Shown: positions 23,901 to 32,926 of the stretch, piece after piece | Layout: the number at the start of each line of letters is the position of its first letter | Position numbering within the stretch: the stretch's first letter is position 1 | From: Ferriphaselus amnicola | GTDB lineage: Bacteria > Pseudomonadota > Gammaproteobacteria > Burkholderiales > Gallionellaceae | DNA length: 64,000 nt | Direction of reading: 5' to 3' | Assembly: GCF_000974685.2 (NCBI RefSeq) | Contig: NZ_AP018738.1 | Span: 1,674,001 to 1,738,000 of the forward strand | The notes under the pieces: model-generated | What the model was told of the DNA's origin: nothing | Databases searched by the model: none | What the model saw: the letters and a program-made list of their open reading frames with translations, nothing else | Position numbers and translations under genes: made by a program

Positions 23901-24662
23901 TCAACGCGAGCTAGGCAGCCCCCACTTGCTTTCGTATTCCGCGCTACAGAAATACAAGCCATCGGGGGCAAATGTTGGTGCCGCCAAAGCGCGTGACCGA
24001 CTGTCCAATACCGACCCCACCCACTCCGGCGGGTGCTTTCCCTTGCCGACATAGACCAACGTGCCGATTAGGTTACGCACCATGTGATGCAAAAAAGCGT
24101 TGGCGGCGAACTCGAATATGATCAGATCACCTTCGCGCCGGATGTCGAGTTGCCGCAAATGCTTGAGCGGCGATTTAGCTTGACACTCTGCTGCGCGGAA
24201 CGCGCTGAAATCGTGCTCCCCCAGCAGATATTGGGCCGCAAGGCGCATCGCATCAATATCCAACGGCAAATGGAACCAACCCACTTTTCCGTGCTGAATG
24301 GCGGGCCGCACCGAACGATCCAGCAATAGATAGCGGTAGCGGCGACCACGGGCTGAGAAGCGCGCATGAAACTCCTCTGGCACTGCATGCGCCCATAGCG
24401 CAGACACGTTCTTTGGCAACTTCGCGTTAACTCCGCGCACCCAAGCGGACAGTGGCCGCACAACTTCGGTATCGAAATGGACAACCTGCTCCAGCGCGTG
24501 GACGCCGGTATCGGTGCGACCCGCAGCGATCACCGAGCTGGGTACGCAGGCGATCTCCGAAAGCGCCGCCTCCAATACATCCTGTACAGTATTGCCGTGC
24601 GGCTGCGACTGCCAACCGTAATACGAACTACCATCGTACTCCACACCCAACGCTATTCTCAT
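23901..24662 (-). CDS. truA: tRNA pseudouridine(38-40) synthase
   Basis: TruA isomerises uridines 38-40 in the anticodon arm of many tRNAs. The 253-aa protein has the N-terminal LGVEYDGSSYYGWQ, the catalytic Asp in GRTDTGVHA (about residue 52), and C-terminal blocks FLHHMVRNLIGTLVYVGKGK and APTFAPDGLYF. The start ATG overlaps the stop of the upstream membrane-protein gene (ATGA); an upstream in-frame ATG four codons earlier is less likely. Confidence 0.95.
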   Translation of the reverse strand: MRIALGVEYDGSSYYGWQSQPHGNTVQDVLEAALSEIACVPSSVIAAGRTDTGVHALEQVVHFDTEVVRPLSAWVRGVNAKLPKNVSALWAHAVPEEFHARFSARGRRYRYLLLDRSVRPAIQHGKVGWFHLPLDIDAMRLAAQYLLGEHDFSAFRAAECQAKSPLKHLRQLDIRREGDLIIFEFAANAFLHHMVRNLIGTLVYVGKGKHPPEWVGSVLDSRSRALAAPTFAPDGLYFCSAEYESKWGLPSSR

Positions 24663-25270
24663 AGCGACACCCAAACCAACAACGTCAACCCCACACTCAG
24701 CGCTATAGCATCGCGCGCACCCACATCAAAATGCGGCAACTCGATCACTCCCGGAGCTACCTCGACTGGCTCAAGCATCCGCTCTAGGCTCGCGCGCCAA
24801 CCCGAATCACGATTTAGCATAGCTGACTCCGCATAATGTAGCGTCAACGCCAAACGCACAGCCAGCCGATCACGCGCCAGCCCAAAGAAACCCAATGGCC
24901 GACACAAGCCATACAGACCGCTAATGAGTTGAGCCGTATCAAGCCGAGTCAACAAAATCGCCAATGCTGCCAACGCACAGAACAGGCGCCCGAGCTGCAA
25001 TGCTCCATCCTGAATTCCGTCAGTAGTTGGACTTAAGGCAGGAAGACTTTCGATCAAGAGGATACCCGGCGTCGTCCAAGCATAAATGACGAGCAACGAA
25101 AGCATGATCCAACGAGTGCGGCGCAACAACTGACGCAGCTTGTCTGCCGCCATCAGTAGCGCAGCAAAGAACAACCCCACACCTAGTCCTGCCAGCAATA
25201 GGGGCTGAGCCAATTGCAAAGCCAACGTCAGGAAAATCCAGAGCAAGATTTGCGCCGCCGGATGCAGCAT
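24659..25270 (-). CDS. Membrane protein, possibly ECF-transporter T-component-like (CbiQ/EcfT)
   Basis: A 203-aa protein with four to five predicted membrane segments (about residues 7-40, 52-72 and 95-112, with weaker ones after). A conserved-looking cytoplasmic stretch (LTRLDTAQLISGLYGLCRPLGFFGLARDRLAVRLALTLHY) recalls the coupling region of CbiQ/EcfT proteins. No ATPase or S-component gene is nearby, so the transport role is uncertain. The ATG at 25270 has GAGG 8 nt upstream. It is translationally coupled to truA and follows fimV. Confidence 0.5.
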   Translation of the reverse strand: MLHPAAQILLWIFLTLALQLAQPLLLAGLGVGLFFAALLMAADKLRQLLRRTRWIMLSLLVIYAWTTPGILLIESLPALSPTTDGIQDGALQLGRLFCALAALAILLTRLDTAQLISGLYGLCRPLGFFGLARDRLAVRLALTLHYAESAMLNRDSGWRASLERMLEPVEVAPGVIELPHFDVGARDAIALSVGLTLLVWVSL

Positions 25271-25336
25271 CAACGATCCCTCAAATAAAAACGGCAGCCA
25301 ACAGTGCTGGCCGCCGTATCAAGACACAACACCGAC

Positions 25337-27805
25337 TCAGGCCGGCGGCAGCAATTGCAACAACTGCTCCGCCGTCGCTTTCTGTTCGGCATCCCCTTCG
25401 GTAAGCACTTCTTCGAGAATCTCGCGCGCGCCAGCATCATCACCCATCTCCTGATAGGCACGTGCCAGATCCAGCTTGGTCGTGACTTGCAGCCAGTGTT
25501 CGCCCTTGGCTTGCAACTCCTCCTCGGTCAGGTTGGTGTCATCGATCATATTCAGATCAACGCCTTCCATACCCGGCATCGGCGGCAGCGAGGAGGTTTC
25601 AGGCGGATTGAAGTCTGCGATGGTGGGGATATCCAGCTCTAGCGGAACCTCTTCAATGGGCTTCACCGCTGCAGCAGCGGATACAGCAGGTGGCGGTACC
25701 GCCGCAGGAGTGGCCAGAACGGATTCAGCCACCGCAGAACGCTCGGATACCGACTCAACAACTGGCTCAACCGGAATCGGCGCATGTGTATCTTCCACAA
25801 CAGGCGACACGGCTTGCGCCACCTCCATCACCGAAGGCACGACTGAGGGTTGCACTGACGCCGCAACTTGCTCTGAATCGTCAGCCAGAACCTGCGATTC
25901 AACAGCCTCTTGCACGGGCTGCATCGTCGCTGCAACAGGCTCCGTCATGACCGACTCAGCCTCTTCATCCAGAAGTATCTCAGGCTCATCCGCCCGACTA
26001 TCCTGCTCAATATCTGGCGTTTTGCTCGAGACAAAAGAGGGAATATCGAAGTCCATACTGACCGCGGGAGCTGGCTGTTCGACGGCAACTTCAGCCTCCA
26101 CATCCGCTGGCGCTTCAAATACAGGCACATCAACCGGCTGAGCTACAGACGCAGGTGCTGGCTCTACAAATCCGGGGAAATCATCCAGCGCAGAGAAGCC
26201 AGATTCCAAATCAGCAGCCGCCTTTGCCGCTTGTTCATCAGCTTCTGACACTGCGAATACCGCCGCCGAAAACTGTTCCGAAACCTCTTCCTTCAGTGCT
26301 GCCTCGACCTGTGGCTCCGGCGAAACCAATGGTTCCACCGACTCGACTGGCTCTGCCTCAGCTTCAGCCAACGGCTCGCCAGTCAGATCGACCAACGCCT
26401 CCGCCCCCTCTTCCGCAACGGCGGAACTAACCAACAATTCAGACGAATCTGGGAGCGTCGGTGCTGATGTCATAGCGGCAGGTTGCACAGGCTTCTTGGC
26501 CGCAGACTTGTCCTTGCGGTTGCGACGCATGAACAGGAACGCACCTAACCCAATAAGCAGCGCCGCAGCACCGCCCCACAAAATCTTGGGAACATTGGAG
26601 CCCGCTTTTGCCGCCGCAGGTTCCGCTTCTACCACACTGGACTCGGGGACAGCCGGAGCTGCTGAAACAGGCTCAACAGCCGCTGGAGCGGAAGGCTCGA
26701 CCGCCGAAACCGCCTCTGGCGCAGACTGAGCCAGCTCTTCGAGCTTAGCGGGCTCGGCGGGAGCAACTGCCGCAGACTTCAACTCTAGCAGGCGCTGCAT
26801 CTCGCGATTGTTCTTTTCCAGCATCGCGATGCGATCCTTGCTCTCCTGCAAGGCCTGTTCGCGAGCAGTCAGGTCTTCCTCCATCGCGTGGAGTTTTTCT
26901 TTAAGCGACTTGACCTCAGCCGCTGCTTTCTCCCCACCGGGCGCATCGCCCTTAGAAAGCTTCAACACTTCCTGATGAGGGGCTTTATCAGCAGCATCCT
27001 GAGCGGACACTGCACTACCGACCTTGCCAGATGACTCTTGAGCAGACTCTTCGTTGGCTGGAGCAGCCACACCGGCTGATAGTCTCTGACGATACGCATT
27101 CCAATCAGCGACTTGAACGTGGATCGTCTTTCGTGCGGAGGGCTGAGTGACCATTGCCAGCTCCTCCTCCGTCGGCATCCGCAGCACCTTACCCGCCTTG
27201 AGACGATTCATATTCTTGCCGCTGAATGCCTGAGGATTTGCGCGATACAGCGCAACCAGCATACGTTCCATGCTTACTTCGGCAGGCTTGTTGTCGCGTG
27301 CGATCTTGTTCAGGGTATCACCGGACTTTACCTGCACTGACACATCAGCCGATTTAGGCTCCTGATCTTTAACGTCAGTGGCCACTAGGGAATGAATCTT
27401 AGGCAATGGCACGATATATTCGCGCACACTTCGGCCTTCAGATGAGCTCACTTCAGCTAACAGCGCAACTTGCTGAACATCGACCAAGGAAGGCGACGCG
27501 ACCTTGACCACATAGCTACCATTAGGGCGTCGCTCGGTACGCGCAGAAATATTACGCAAGCTGGTTTCAGGAGGCGTACTACTGGGATTCCAATACTCTT
27601 CGGGGGAATAGACCTTGACCACCAGTCCATCCACCTCGGCAGGATTCGCCAAGGCCAGCTCAATCTCTGCTTGCAGCGGCTGACCGCGCCCAGACTGTAC
27701 GGAAATATTGCCTAGCGCAGCAGCTCCTGCCATGCTGCTGCAAGCCAAACCAACGGCGACAGCCAGCAATTTCAGGCGGGTGTTCAGCTTACTTTCATTG
27801 CCCAT
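25337..27805 (-). CDS. fimV: FimV/HubP polar hub protein
   Basis: A large inner-membrane protein that organises cell-pole functions, type IV pili and motility in the HubP/FimV family. Of 822 residues, 1-29 are a signal peptide. The periplasmic part has the FimV N-terminal domain (LGNISVQSGRGQPLQAEIEL) and a LysM (VKSGDTLNKIARDN, near 157). Next come a coiled coil (about 300-345), one membrane span (about 407-425), a long acidic Glu/Val/Pro-rich cytoplasmic region, and a C-terminal TPR-like FimV domain (LDLARAYQEMGDDAGAREIL). It lies between asd and truA as in many betaproteobacteria. Confidence 0.93.
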   Translation of the reverse strand: MGNESKLNTRLKLLAVAVGLACSSMAGAAALGNISVQSGRGQPLQAEIELALANPAEVDGLVVKVYSPEEYWNPSSTPPETSLRNISARTERRPNGSYVVKVASPSLVDVQQVALLAEVSSSEGRSVREYIVPLPKIHSLVATDVKDQEPKSADVSVQVKSGDTLNKIARDNKPAEVSMERMLVALYRANPQAFSGKNMNRLKAGKVLRMPTEEELAMVTQPSARKTIHVQVADWNAYRQRLSAGVAAPANEESAQESSGKVGSAVSAQDAADKAPHQEVLKLSKGDAPGGEKAAAEVKSLKEKLHAMEEDLTAREQALQESKDRIAMLEKNNREMQRLLELKSAAVAPAEPAKLEELAQSAPEAVSAVEPSAPAAVEPVSAAPAVPESSVVEAEPAAAKAGSNVPKILWGGAAALLIGLGAFLFMRRNRKDKSAAKKPVQPAAMTSAPTLPDSSELLVSSAVAEEGAEALVDLTGEPLAEAEAEPVESVEPLVSPEPQVEAALKEEVSEQFSAAVFAVSEADEQAAKAAADLESGFSALDDFPGFVEPAPASVAQPVDVPVFEAPADVEAEVAVEQPAPAVSMDFDIPSFVSSKTPDIEQDSRADEPEILLDEEAESVMTEPVAATMQPVQEAVESQVLADDSEQVAASVQPSVVPSVMEVAQAVSPVVEDTHAPIPVEPVVESVSERSAVAESVLATPAAVPPPAVSAAAAVKPIEEVPLELDIPTIADFNPPETSSLPPMPGMEGVDLNMIDDTNLTEEELQAKGEHWLQVTTKLDLARAYQEMGDDAGAREILEEVLTEGDAEQKATAEQLLQLLPPA

Positions 27806-27895
27806 ATCTCACTCCCTAGTCTGGTCGAGCCAGCACTCACAGCACTTGAAAACGGCAGGCGCAAACTCTACCAGCCTGCACGCCGCACTACCATA

Positions 27896-28999
27896 CTATT
27901 TACCCAGCAAAATCCGCAAGGTACGACGCAACGGCTCGGCCGCACCCCACAGCAATTGGTCGCCGCAGACAAAGGCGCTCATGTATTCCGGCCCCATATT
28001 CAGCTTACGCACTCGACCAACAGCAATATCCAACTTGCCGGTCACGGCAGTCGGGGTCAATTCCTTGACCGAAAGTGCTCGATCATTGGCAACGAACTTG
28101 ACCCAAGGGTTGCCGCTCTTGATGAGCGCCTCGATCTCAGATAGCGGCAGGTCGCGCTTGAGCTTGAGCGTCAGCGCTAGGCTATGACAGCGCATCGCGC
28201 CGATGCGCACGCACAGCCCGTCCACCGGAATGGTCGCCGAGGTGCCGAGAATCTTGTTCACCTCGGCCTGCCCCTTCCACTCTTCCTTGGACTGACCGTT
28301 GTCCAGCGCCTTGTCGATCCACGGGATCAGGCTGCCCGCCAGCGGCGCGCCGAAATGCTCGGTAGGAAACTCAGCCGAGCGCATAGTCTCGGCCAGTTTG
28401 CGGTCGATCTCCAGAATGGCGGACTTGCTATCAGCCAGCAGATCAGCCACCGAAGCGTGTGCTGCGCCCATCTGATTCAGCAGTTCGCGCATGTTCTGTG
28501 CACCAGCACCGGAAGCGGCTTGATAGGTCATCGAAGATACCCACTCCACCACTCCAGCGCGGAATAGCCCGCCCAAGCCCATCAAGAGTATGGAGTTGGT
28601 GCAGTTACCTCCGATGAAGTTCTTGCCACCGTTGGCGATGTTGGCCTTAATGAGGTCGAGGTTGACCGGATCGAGCACGATCACTGCATCGTCTTCCATG
28701 CGCAGGGTGGAAGCGGCGTCGATCCAGTAACCGCTCCAACCCGCCGCGCGCAGCTTAGGAAATATCTCGGTGGTATAGTCGCCGCCCTGACAAGAGATGA
28801 TGGTCTCCATCGCCATCAACGCGCTCAGATCAAAAGCGTCCTTCAACGGCACGCCGCGACCCTCGGAGGGCGCTGCGCCGCCGACGTTGGAGGTGGTGAA
28901 GAACACCGCCTCGATCAAATCAAAATCGCGCTCTTCGCGCATCCGCTGCATCAGCACGGAACCGACCATGCCGCGCCAACCGATCAAGCCTACTTTCAT
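27896..28999 (-). CDS. asd: Aspartate-semialdehyde dehydrogenase
   Basis: Asd reduces aspartyl phosphate to aspartate semialdehyde with NADPH, feeding lysine/diaminopimelate, threonine and methionine synthesis. The 367-aa protein is the long proteobacterial form: [14 protein letters not shown] nucleotide-binding start, catalytic Cys in FIGGNCTNS (about residue 134), and [16 protein letters not shown]. The second of two adjacent ATGs was chosen because it sits 7 nt from AGGAA. It lies between leuB and fimV. Confidence 0.96.
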   Translation of the reverse strand: MKVGLIGWRGMVGSVLMQRMREERDFDLIEAVFFTTSNVGGAAPSEGRGVPLKDAFDLSALMAMETIISCQGGDYTTEIFPKLRAAGWSGYWIDAASTLRMEDDAVIVLDPVNLDLIKANIANGGKNFIGGNCTNSILLMGLGGLFRAGVVEWVSSMTYQAASGAGAQNMRELLNQMGAAHASVADLLADSKSAILEIDRKLAETMRSAEFPTEHFGAPLAGSLIPWIDKALDNGQSKEEWKGQAEVNKILGTSATIPVDGLCVRIGAMRCHSLALTLKLKRDLPLSEIEALIKSGNPWVKFVANDRALSVKELTPTAVTGKLDIAVGRVRKLNMGPEYMSAFVCGDQLLWGAAEPLRRTLRILLGK

Positions 29000-29020
29000 C
29001 ATTGCTTCCTCTTCAAATTA

Positions 29021-29117
29021 GGGAAGGGAACGCGCCTTTGGCGCTCAAGGGGGACGTGTGAAACCGCACTGTGCGCAACATTGCGCCACCCTTCGCCCTT
29101 CCCTCGTCTCCCTTCCC
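29021..29117. repeat. Intergenic dyad between asd and leuB
   Basis: GGGAAGGGA (29021-29029) and its exact complement TCCCTTCCC (29109-29117) flank a smaller GCGCC-TTT-GGCGC stem. The whole gap can fold into one structure. It resembles the dyads in other gaps of this window (42349, 45411, 56340). Confidence 0.5.
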
Positions 29118-29123
29118 AATATT

Positions 29124-30179
29124 TTACAGCGCCGCCACCACCGCGTCGCCCATTGCCGCACAACCGACTTTGTTCGTGCCTTCCGTCCAGATGTCGGCGG
29201 TGCGGAAGCCTTGTGCCAGCGCCTTTTTCACCGCGTCTTCGATACGCACTGCGTGCGCTTCGTCGTTAAAGGTGTAACGCAGCATCATCGCGGCGGACAA
29301 AATCGTCGCCAGCGGATTGGCCACGTCCTTGCCCGCGATGTCTGGAGCAGAGCCGTGGCTGGGTTCATACATGCCCTTGTTGTTGGCGTCCAGCGAGGCG
29401 GACGGCAACATACCGATGGAGCCGGTCAGCATCGAAGCCTCGTCGGACAAGATGTCGCCGAAGATGTTGCCGGTGACCATCACGTCGAACTGCTTGGGCG
29501 CGCGGATGAGCTGCATCGCGGCATTGTCCACGTACATGTGGGAGAGTTCGACCTCTGGATATTCCTTTGCCAGTTCGATCATCACTTGACGCCACAACTC
29601 GGTGGTCTCCAGCACGTTTGCCTTGTCCACGGAGCACACTTTCTTGTTGCGCTTCATGGCGATGTCAAAAGCGACGCGGCCAATACGGCGGATTTCCGAT
29701 TCGGAATAGCGCATAGTGTTGATGCCCTCGCGCTCTCCGTTTTCCAGCATGGAGATACCGCGCGGCTGGCCGAAATAGATGTCGCCGGTGAGTTCACGCA
29801 CGATCATGATATCCAGACCAGACACCACTTCTGGCTTCAACGTGGAAGCGGAAGCCAGCTCGGGATACAGCAGCGCCGGACGCAGATTGGCGAACAGATT
29901 CAATTCTTTGCGGATGCGCAGCAGGCCGCGCTCAGGACGCAGATGACGCTCCAGCTTGTCGTACTTCCAGTCGCCCACCGCGCCCAGCAGCACCGCATCG
30001 GATGCTTTGGCCAACGCCAGCGTTGCGTCCGGCAATGGATCGCCTGCCGCCTCGTAACCCGCGCCGCCGATGGGCGCGTGTTCCATTTCCAAACCGATGT
30101 TCAGCGCGTTCAACACCTTTACGGCTTGCGCTACGATCTCGGGGCCAATGCCGTCACCCGGCAATACTGCGATCTTCAT
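29124..30179 (-). CDS. leuB: 3-isopropylmalate dehydrogenase
   Basis: LeuB oxidises and decarboxylates 3-isopropylmalate with NAD in leucine synthesis. The 351-aa protein begins [15 protein letters not shown] and contains the substrate-binding [13 protein letters not shown] loop, the [10 protein letters not shown] block with catalytic Asp, and [21 protein letters not shown]. The chosen ATG has GGA 7 nt upstream; two earlier in-frame starts are less well placed. It lies 21 nt after leuD. Confidence 0.97.
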   Translation of the reverse strand: MKIAVLPGDGIGPEIVAQAVKVLNALNIGLEMEHAPIGGAGYEAAGDPLPDATLALAKASDAVLLGAVGDWKYDKLERHLRPERGLLRIRKELNLFANLRPALLYPELASASTLKPEVVSGLDIMIVRELTGDIYFGQPRGISMLENGEREGINTMRYSESEIRRIGRVAFDIAMKRNKKVCSVDKANVLETTELWRQVMIELAKEYPEVELSHMYVDNAAMQLIRAPKQFDVMVTGNIFGDILSDEASMLTGSIGMLPSASLDANNKGMYEPSHGSAPDIAGKDVANPLATILSAAMMLRYTFNDEAHAVRIEDAVKKALAQGFRTADIWTEGTNKVGCAAMGDAVVAAL

Positions 30180-30200
30180 ACTCATTTCCAATCAATAATT

Positions 30201-30839
30201 TTATGCGTACAACCACGGCTGCGCCGCGCGATGCTTCACTTCGAACGCCTTGATGTCGTCCACTTGTTGCAAGGTCAGGCCGATATCGTCCAGACCATTC
30301 AACAGACAATGCTTGCGGAAAGCATCCACCTCGAAGGCGATCTCCTTAGCATCAGGTGTAACGATCACTTGGCGCTCCAAATCGACACGCAGCGTGTAAC
30401 CTTCGTTCTTTGCGACCTCCTTAAACAGTTCATCGACGATGGCCGCATCTAGCTTGATCGGCAGCAGACCATTCTTGAAGCTGTTGTTGAAGAAGATGTC
30501 GGCATAGCTGGGCGCGATGATGACGCGAAAGCCGTAATCTTCCAGCGCCCAAGGGGCGTGTTCGCGCGAGCTGCCGCAGCCGAAGTTCTCCCGCGCCAAC
30601 AGCACCGACGCACCCTGAAAGCGCGGCTGGTTCAGCACGAAATCAGGGTTGAGCGGACGCTGACTGTTGTCCATGCCCGGCTCGCCATGATCGAGGTAAC
30701 GCCATTCGTCGAATGCGTTCGGGCCAAAGCCGGAGCGCTTGATCGACTTCAGAAACTGCTTGGGAATGATGGCATCCGTGTCCACGTTGGCACGATCCAA
30801 GGGCACAACCAAACCATCCAATAAGGTAAATTTACGCAT
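30201..30839 (-). CDS. leuD: Isopropylmalate isomerase small subunit
   Basis: This is the small subunit of the LeuCD hydro-lyase, which swaps the hydroxyl of isopropylmalate. At 212 aa it shows the N-terminal [14 protein letters not shown], the swivelling-domain [14 protein letters not shown] motif near residue 85, and [22 protein letters not shown]. It starts 3 nt after the entericidin-like gene and precedes leuB. Confidence 0.97.
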   Translation of the reverse strand: MRKFTLLDGLVVPLDRANVDTDAIIPKQFLKSIKRSGFGPNAFDEWRYLDHGEPGMDNSQRPLNPDFVLNQPRFQGASVLLARENFGCGSSREHAPWALEDYGFRVIIAPSYADIFFNNSFKNGLLPIKLDAAIVDELFKEVAKNEGYTLRVDLERQVIVTPDAKEIAFEVDAFRKHCLLNGLDDIGLTLQQVDDIKAFEVKHRAAQPWLYA

Positions 30840-30842
30840 CGT

Positions 30843-30962
30843 TTAGTGAGCCGCCTTCTCGATGTGCTCACCGCCGCGCTTCAGGTCCTTGCCGATACCT
30901 TCCACGGTATTGCAACCAGCCAACATGCCCAGCGCCACAAAAACAGCAAAAAACTTGCTCAT
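30843..30962 (-). CDS. Entericidin-like lipoprotein (39 aa)
   Basis: A short gene too small for most ORF scans. It has a good ribosome site (AAAGGAG, 7 nt) and an ATG at 30960-30962. The product has a signal peptide ending in the lipobox MLAGC (Cys17) and a 23-residue mature part CNTVEGIGKDLKRGGEHIEKAAH, the EcnA/EcnB entericidin pattern. It should be an outer-membrane-attached lipoprotein peptide; entericidins are described as membrane-active in E. coli. It lies between leuC and leuD, 11 nt after leuC, so it is co-transcribed with leucine genes. Confidence 0.85.
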   Translation of the reverse strand: MSKFFAVFVALGMLAGCNTVEGIGKDLKRGGEHIEKAAH

Positions 30963-30973
30963 AACAGCTCCTT

Positions 30974-32377
30974 TCACCACTGACTCACATCAACGAAATG
31001 CCCGGCAATAGCTGCCGCAGCCGCCATCTCGGGACTCACCAAATGGGTACGCCCGCCTTGACCTTGCCTGCCCTCAAAGTTGCGATTTGAGGTGGAAGCA
31101 CAACGCTCGCCCGACTCCAGCCGGTCCTCGTTCATCGCCAGACACATCGAACAGCCCGGCTCGCGCCACTCGAAGCCCGCGTCGATCAGGATTTTGTCCA
31201 GCCCCTCGGCTTCGGCTTGCGCCTTGACCAAGCCAGAACCCGGCACCACCATCGCCAGCTTCACGTTGGCCGCGACCTTTTTGCCCTTGGCCACCGCCGC
31301 CGCTGCACGCATGTCTTCGATGCGGGCATTGGTGCAAGAACCGATGAACACCTTGTCGATCTTGATCTCGGTGATCGGCGTATTCGCAGTCAAGCCCATG
31401 TAAGTCAGCGCGCGCTCCCAATCGCCACGCTTCACTGCATCTGGTGCGGAAGCTGGGTCGGGGACGCAACCATTGATATCGGTCACCATTTCGGGCGACG
31501 TTCCCCAAGTCACTTGAGGACGGATAGCGGCAGCATCCAGTTCGACCACGGCGTCGAATTTCGCCCCTTCGTCCGAATGCAAGGTGCGCCAATAAGCCAC
31601 GGCCGCATCCCATTGCTCCGCCTTCGGCGAGTAGGGGCGACCTTTCACGTAGTCGATAGTAGTATCGTCCGCCGCCACCATGCCAGCGCGCGCGCCTGCT
31701 TCGATAGCCATATTGCACAGGGTCATGCGACCTTCCATACTCAAACCGCGAATGGCCGAACCAGCGAATTCGATGGCGTAGCCAGTACCGCCCGCCGTGC
31801 CGATCTTGCCGATCACCGCAAGCGCGATATCCTTAGCGGTGACGCACTTGCCCAGCGCACCTTCCACCTTGACCTGCATGGCTTTCGATTTCTTCGCCAC
31901 CAGACACTGTGTCGCCATCACATGCTCGACTTCGGATGTGCCGATGCCATGTGCCAAAGCCGCAAACGCACCGTGCGTACTGGTGTGCGAATCACCACAC
32001 ACCACCGTCATGCCCGGCAGGGTCGCGCCCTGCTCCGGCCCCATCACATGAACCACACCCTGACGGATATCGTTCATCTTGAATTCTGTGATGCCAAATT
32101 CCGCACAGTTCTCATCAAGCGTCTCGACTTGCAGGCGTGCGATAGGGTCAGCGATGCCGCCGCTGCGGTTGGTGGTCGGCACGTTGTGATCAGGCACGGC
32201 CAGCATAGAAGCGATACGCCACGGCTTACGCTGCGCCAGCTTGAGGCCTTCAAATGCCTGCGGGCTGGTCACTTCATGCACCAGTTGACGGTCGATATAA
32301 ATCAGCGCGGTACCATCAGCATCCTGCCGCACCACGTGAGAATCCCAGAGTTTGTCGTATAAAGTTTTTGCGCTCAT
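30974..32377 (-). CDS. leuC: Isopropylmalate isomerase large subunit
   Basis: The 4Fe-4S aconitase-family large subunit of LeuCD. At 467 aa it carries the cluster ligands: Cys in IGSCTNAR (about residue 349) and the pair in EPGCSMC (about 409 and 412). [11 protein letters not shown] lies in the active site. It heads the leuC-ecn-leuD-leuB-asd run. Confidence 0.97.
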   Translation of the reverse strand: MSAKTLYDKLWDSHVVRQDADGTALIYIDRQLVHEVTSPQAFEGLKLAQRKPWRIASMLAVPDHNVPTTNRSGGIADPIARLQVETLDENCAEFGITEFKMNDIRQGVVHVMGPEQGATLPGMTVVCGDSHTSTHGAFAALAHGIGTSEVEHVMATQCLVAKKSKAMQVKVEGALGKCVTAKDIALAVIGKIGTAGGTGYAIEFAGSAIRGLSMEGRMTLCNMAIEAGARAGMVAADDTTIDYVKGRPYSPKAEQWDAAVAYWRTLHSDEGAKFDAVVELDAAAIRPQVTWGTSPEMVTDINGCVPDPASAPDAVKRGDWERALTYMGLTANTPITEIKIDKVFIGSCTNARIEDMRAAAAVAKGKKVAANVKLAMVVPGSGLVKAQAEAEGLDKILIDAGFEWREPGCSMCLAMNEDRLESGERCASTSNRNFEGRQGQGGRTHLVSPEMAAAAAIAGHFVDVSQW

Positions 32378-32524
32378 GAACTATTGCCACCTTTCGAGCG
32401 CGCAATTATGCCATAGCACGACTACGAATAGCCGCAGCGCGACAACGACAACCCACAAACGCTGCATCAGAGTTACGCGTGCGCGCATTGCATGCGTACC
32501 CAATCAGCCCATTTTCAGAAATGT

Positions 32525-32553
32525 TTGATTTATTCGGCGAGTCTATGTATAGT
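32525..32553 (+). promoter_or_regulatory. Promoter of the tRNA Pro-Arg-His operon
   Basis: TTGATT, 17 nt, TATAGT, followed by GCGCGTC, ten nt before tRNA-Pro. The GC-rich discriminator suits stringent control of a stable RNA. Confidence 0.8.
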
Positions 32554-32563
32554 GCGCGTCCTT

Positions 32564-32640
32564 CGGGGTGTAGCGTAGCCTGGTAGCGCGCCTGCTTTGG
32601 GAGCAGGATGTCGGGAGTTCGAATCTCTCCACCCCGACCA
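32564..32640 (+). tRNA. tRNA-Pro (anticodon TGG)
   Basis: 77 nt; acceptor CGGGGTG/CACCCCG, anticodon arm CTGCT-TTGGGAG-CAG region with TGG in the loop, encoded CCA. Confidence 0.96.
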
Positions 32641-32675
32641 GGTAACCCGTTGATGTGTTGGAACCCGTAGAAATT

Positions 32676-32752
32676 GTGCCCGTAGCTCAACCGGATAGAG
32701 CACCAGCCTTCTAAGCTGGGGGTTACAGGTTCGATTCCTGTCGGGCACGCCA
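32676..32752 (+). tRNA. tRNA-Arg (anticodon TCT)
   Basis: 77 nt; acceptor GTGCCCG/CGGGCAC, anticodon loop CTTCTAA, encoded CCA. It reads AGA/AGG. Confidence 0.96.
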
Positions 32753-32776
32753 GACACACAACAAATAAAGTCCCAT

Positions 32777-32853
32777 GGTGGCTGTAGCTCAGTTGGTAGA
32801 GCCCTGGATTGTGATTCCAGTTGTCGTCGGTTCGAGCCCGATCAGCCACCCCA
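32777..32853 (+). tRNA. tRNA-His (anticodon GTG)
   Basis: 77 nt including the extra 5' G(-1), which pairs with C73; loop TTGTGAT; encoded CCA. Confidence 0.96.
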
Positions 32854-32860
32854 GTAAATA

Positions 32861-32891
32861 AGCCCGCAACCGATTAGGTTGCGGGCTTTTT
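32861..32891 (+). terminator. Terminator of the tRNA operon
   Basis: AGCCCGCAACC / GGTTGCGGGCT 11-bp perfect stem, 5-nt loop, then five Ts. It also faces the uup 3' end and may serve both strands. Confidence 0.93.
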
Positions 32892-32926
32892 GCTTCCATC
32901 ATTAGATTTTCAATCGCCCCCACTCA

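Noticed and set aside
29058-30452. Very long plus-strand ORF antisense to leuB/leuD
   Set aside because: It is His/Gln-rich shadow coding, opposite two well-conserved enzymes.
32406-32849. Long minus-strand ORF across the tRNA cluster
   Set aside because: It is an antisense reading of tRNA-Pro, -Arg and -His, a known source of false proteins.
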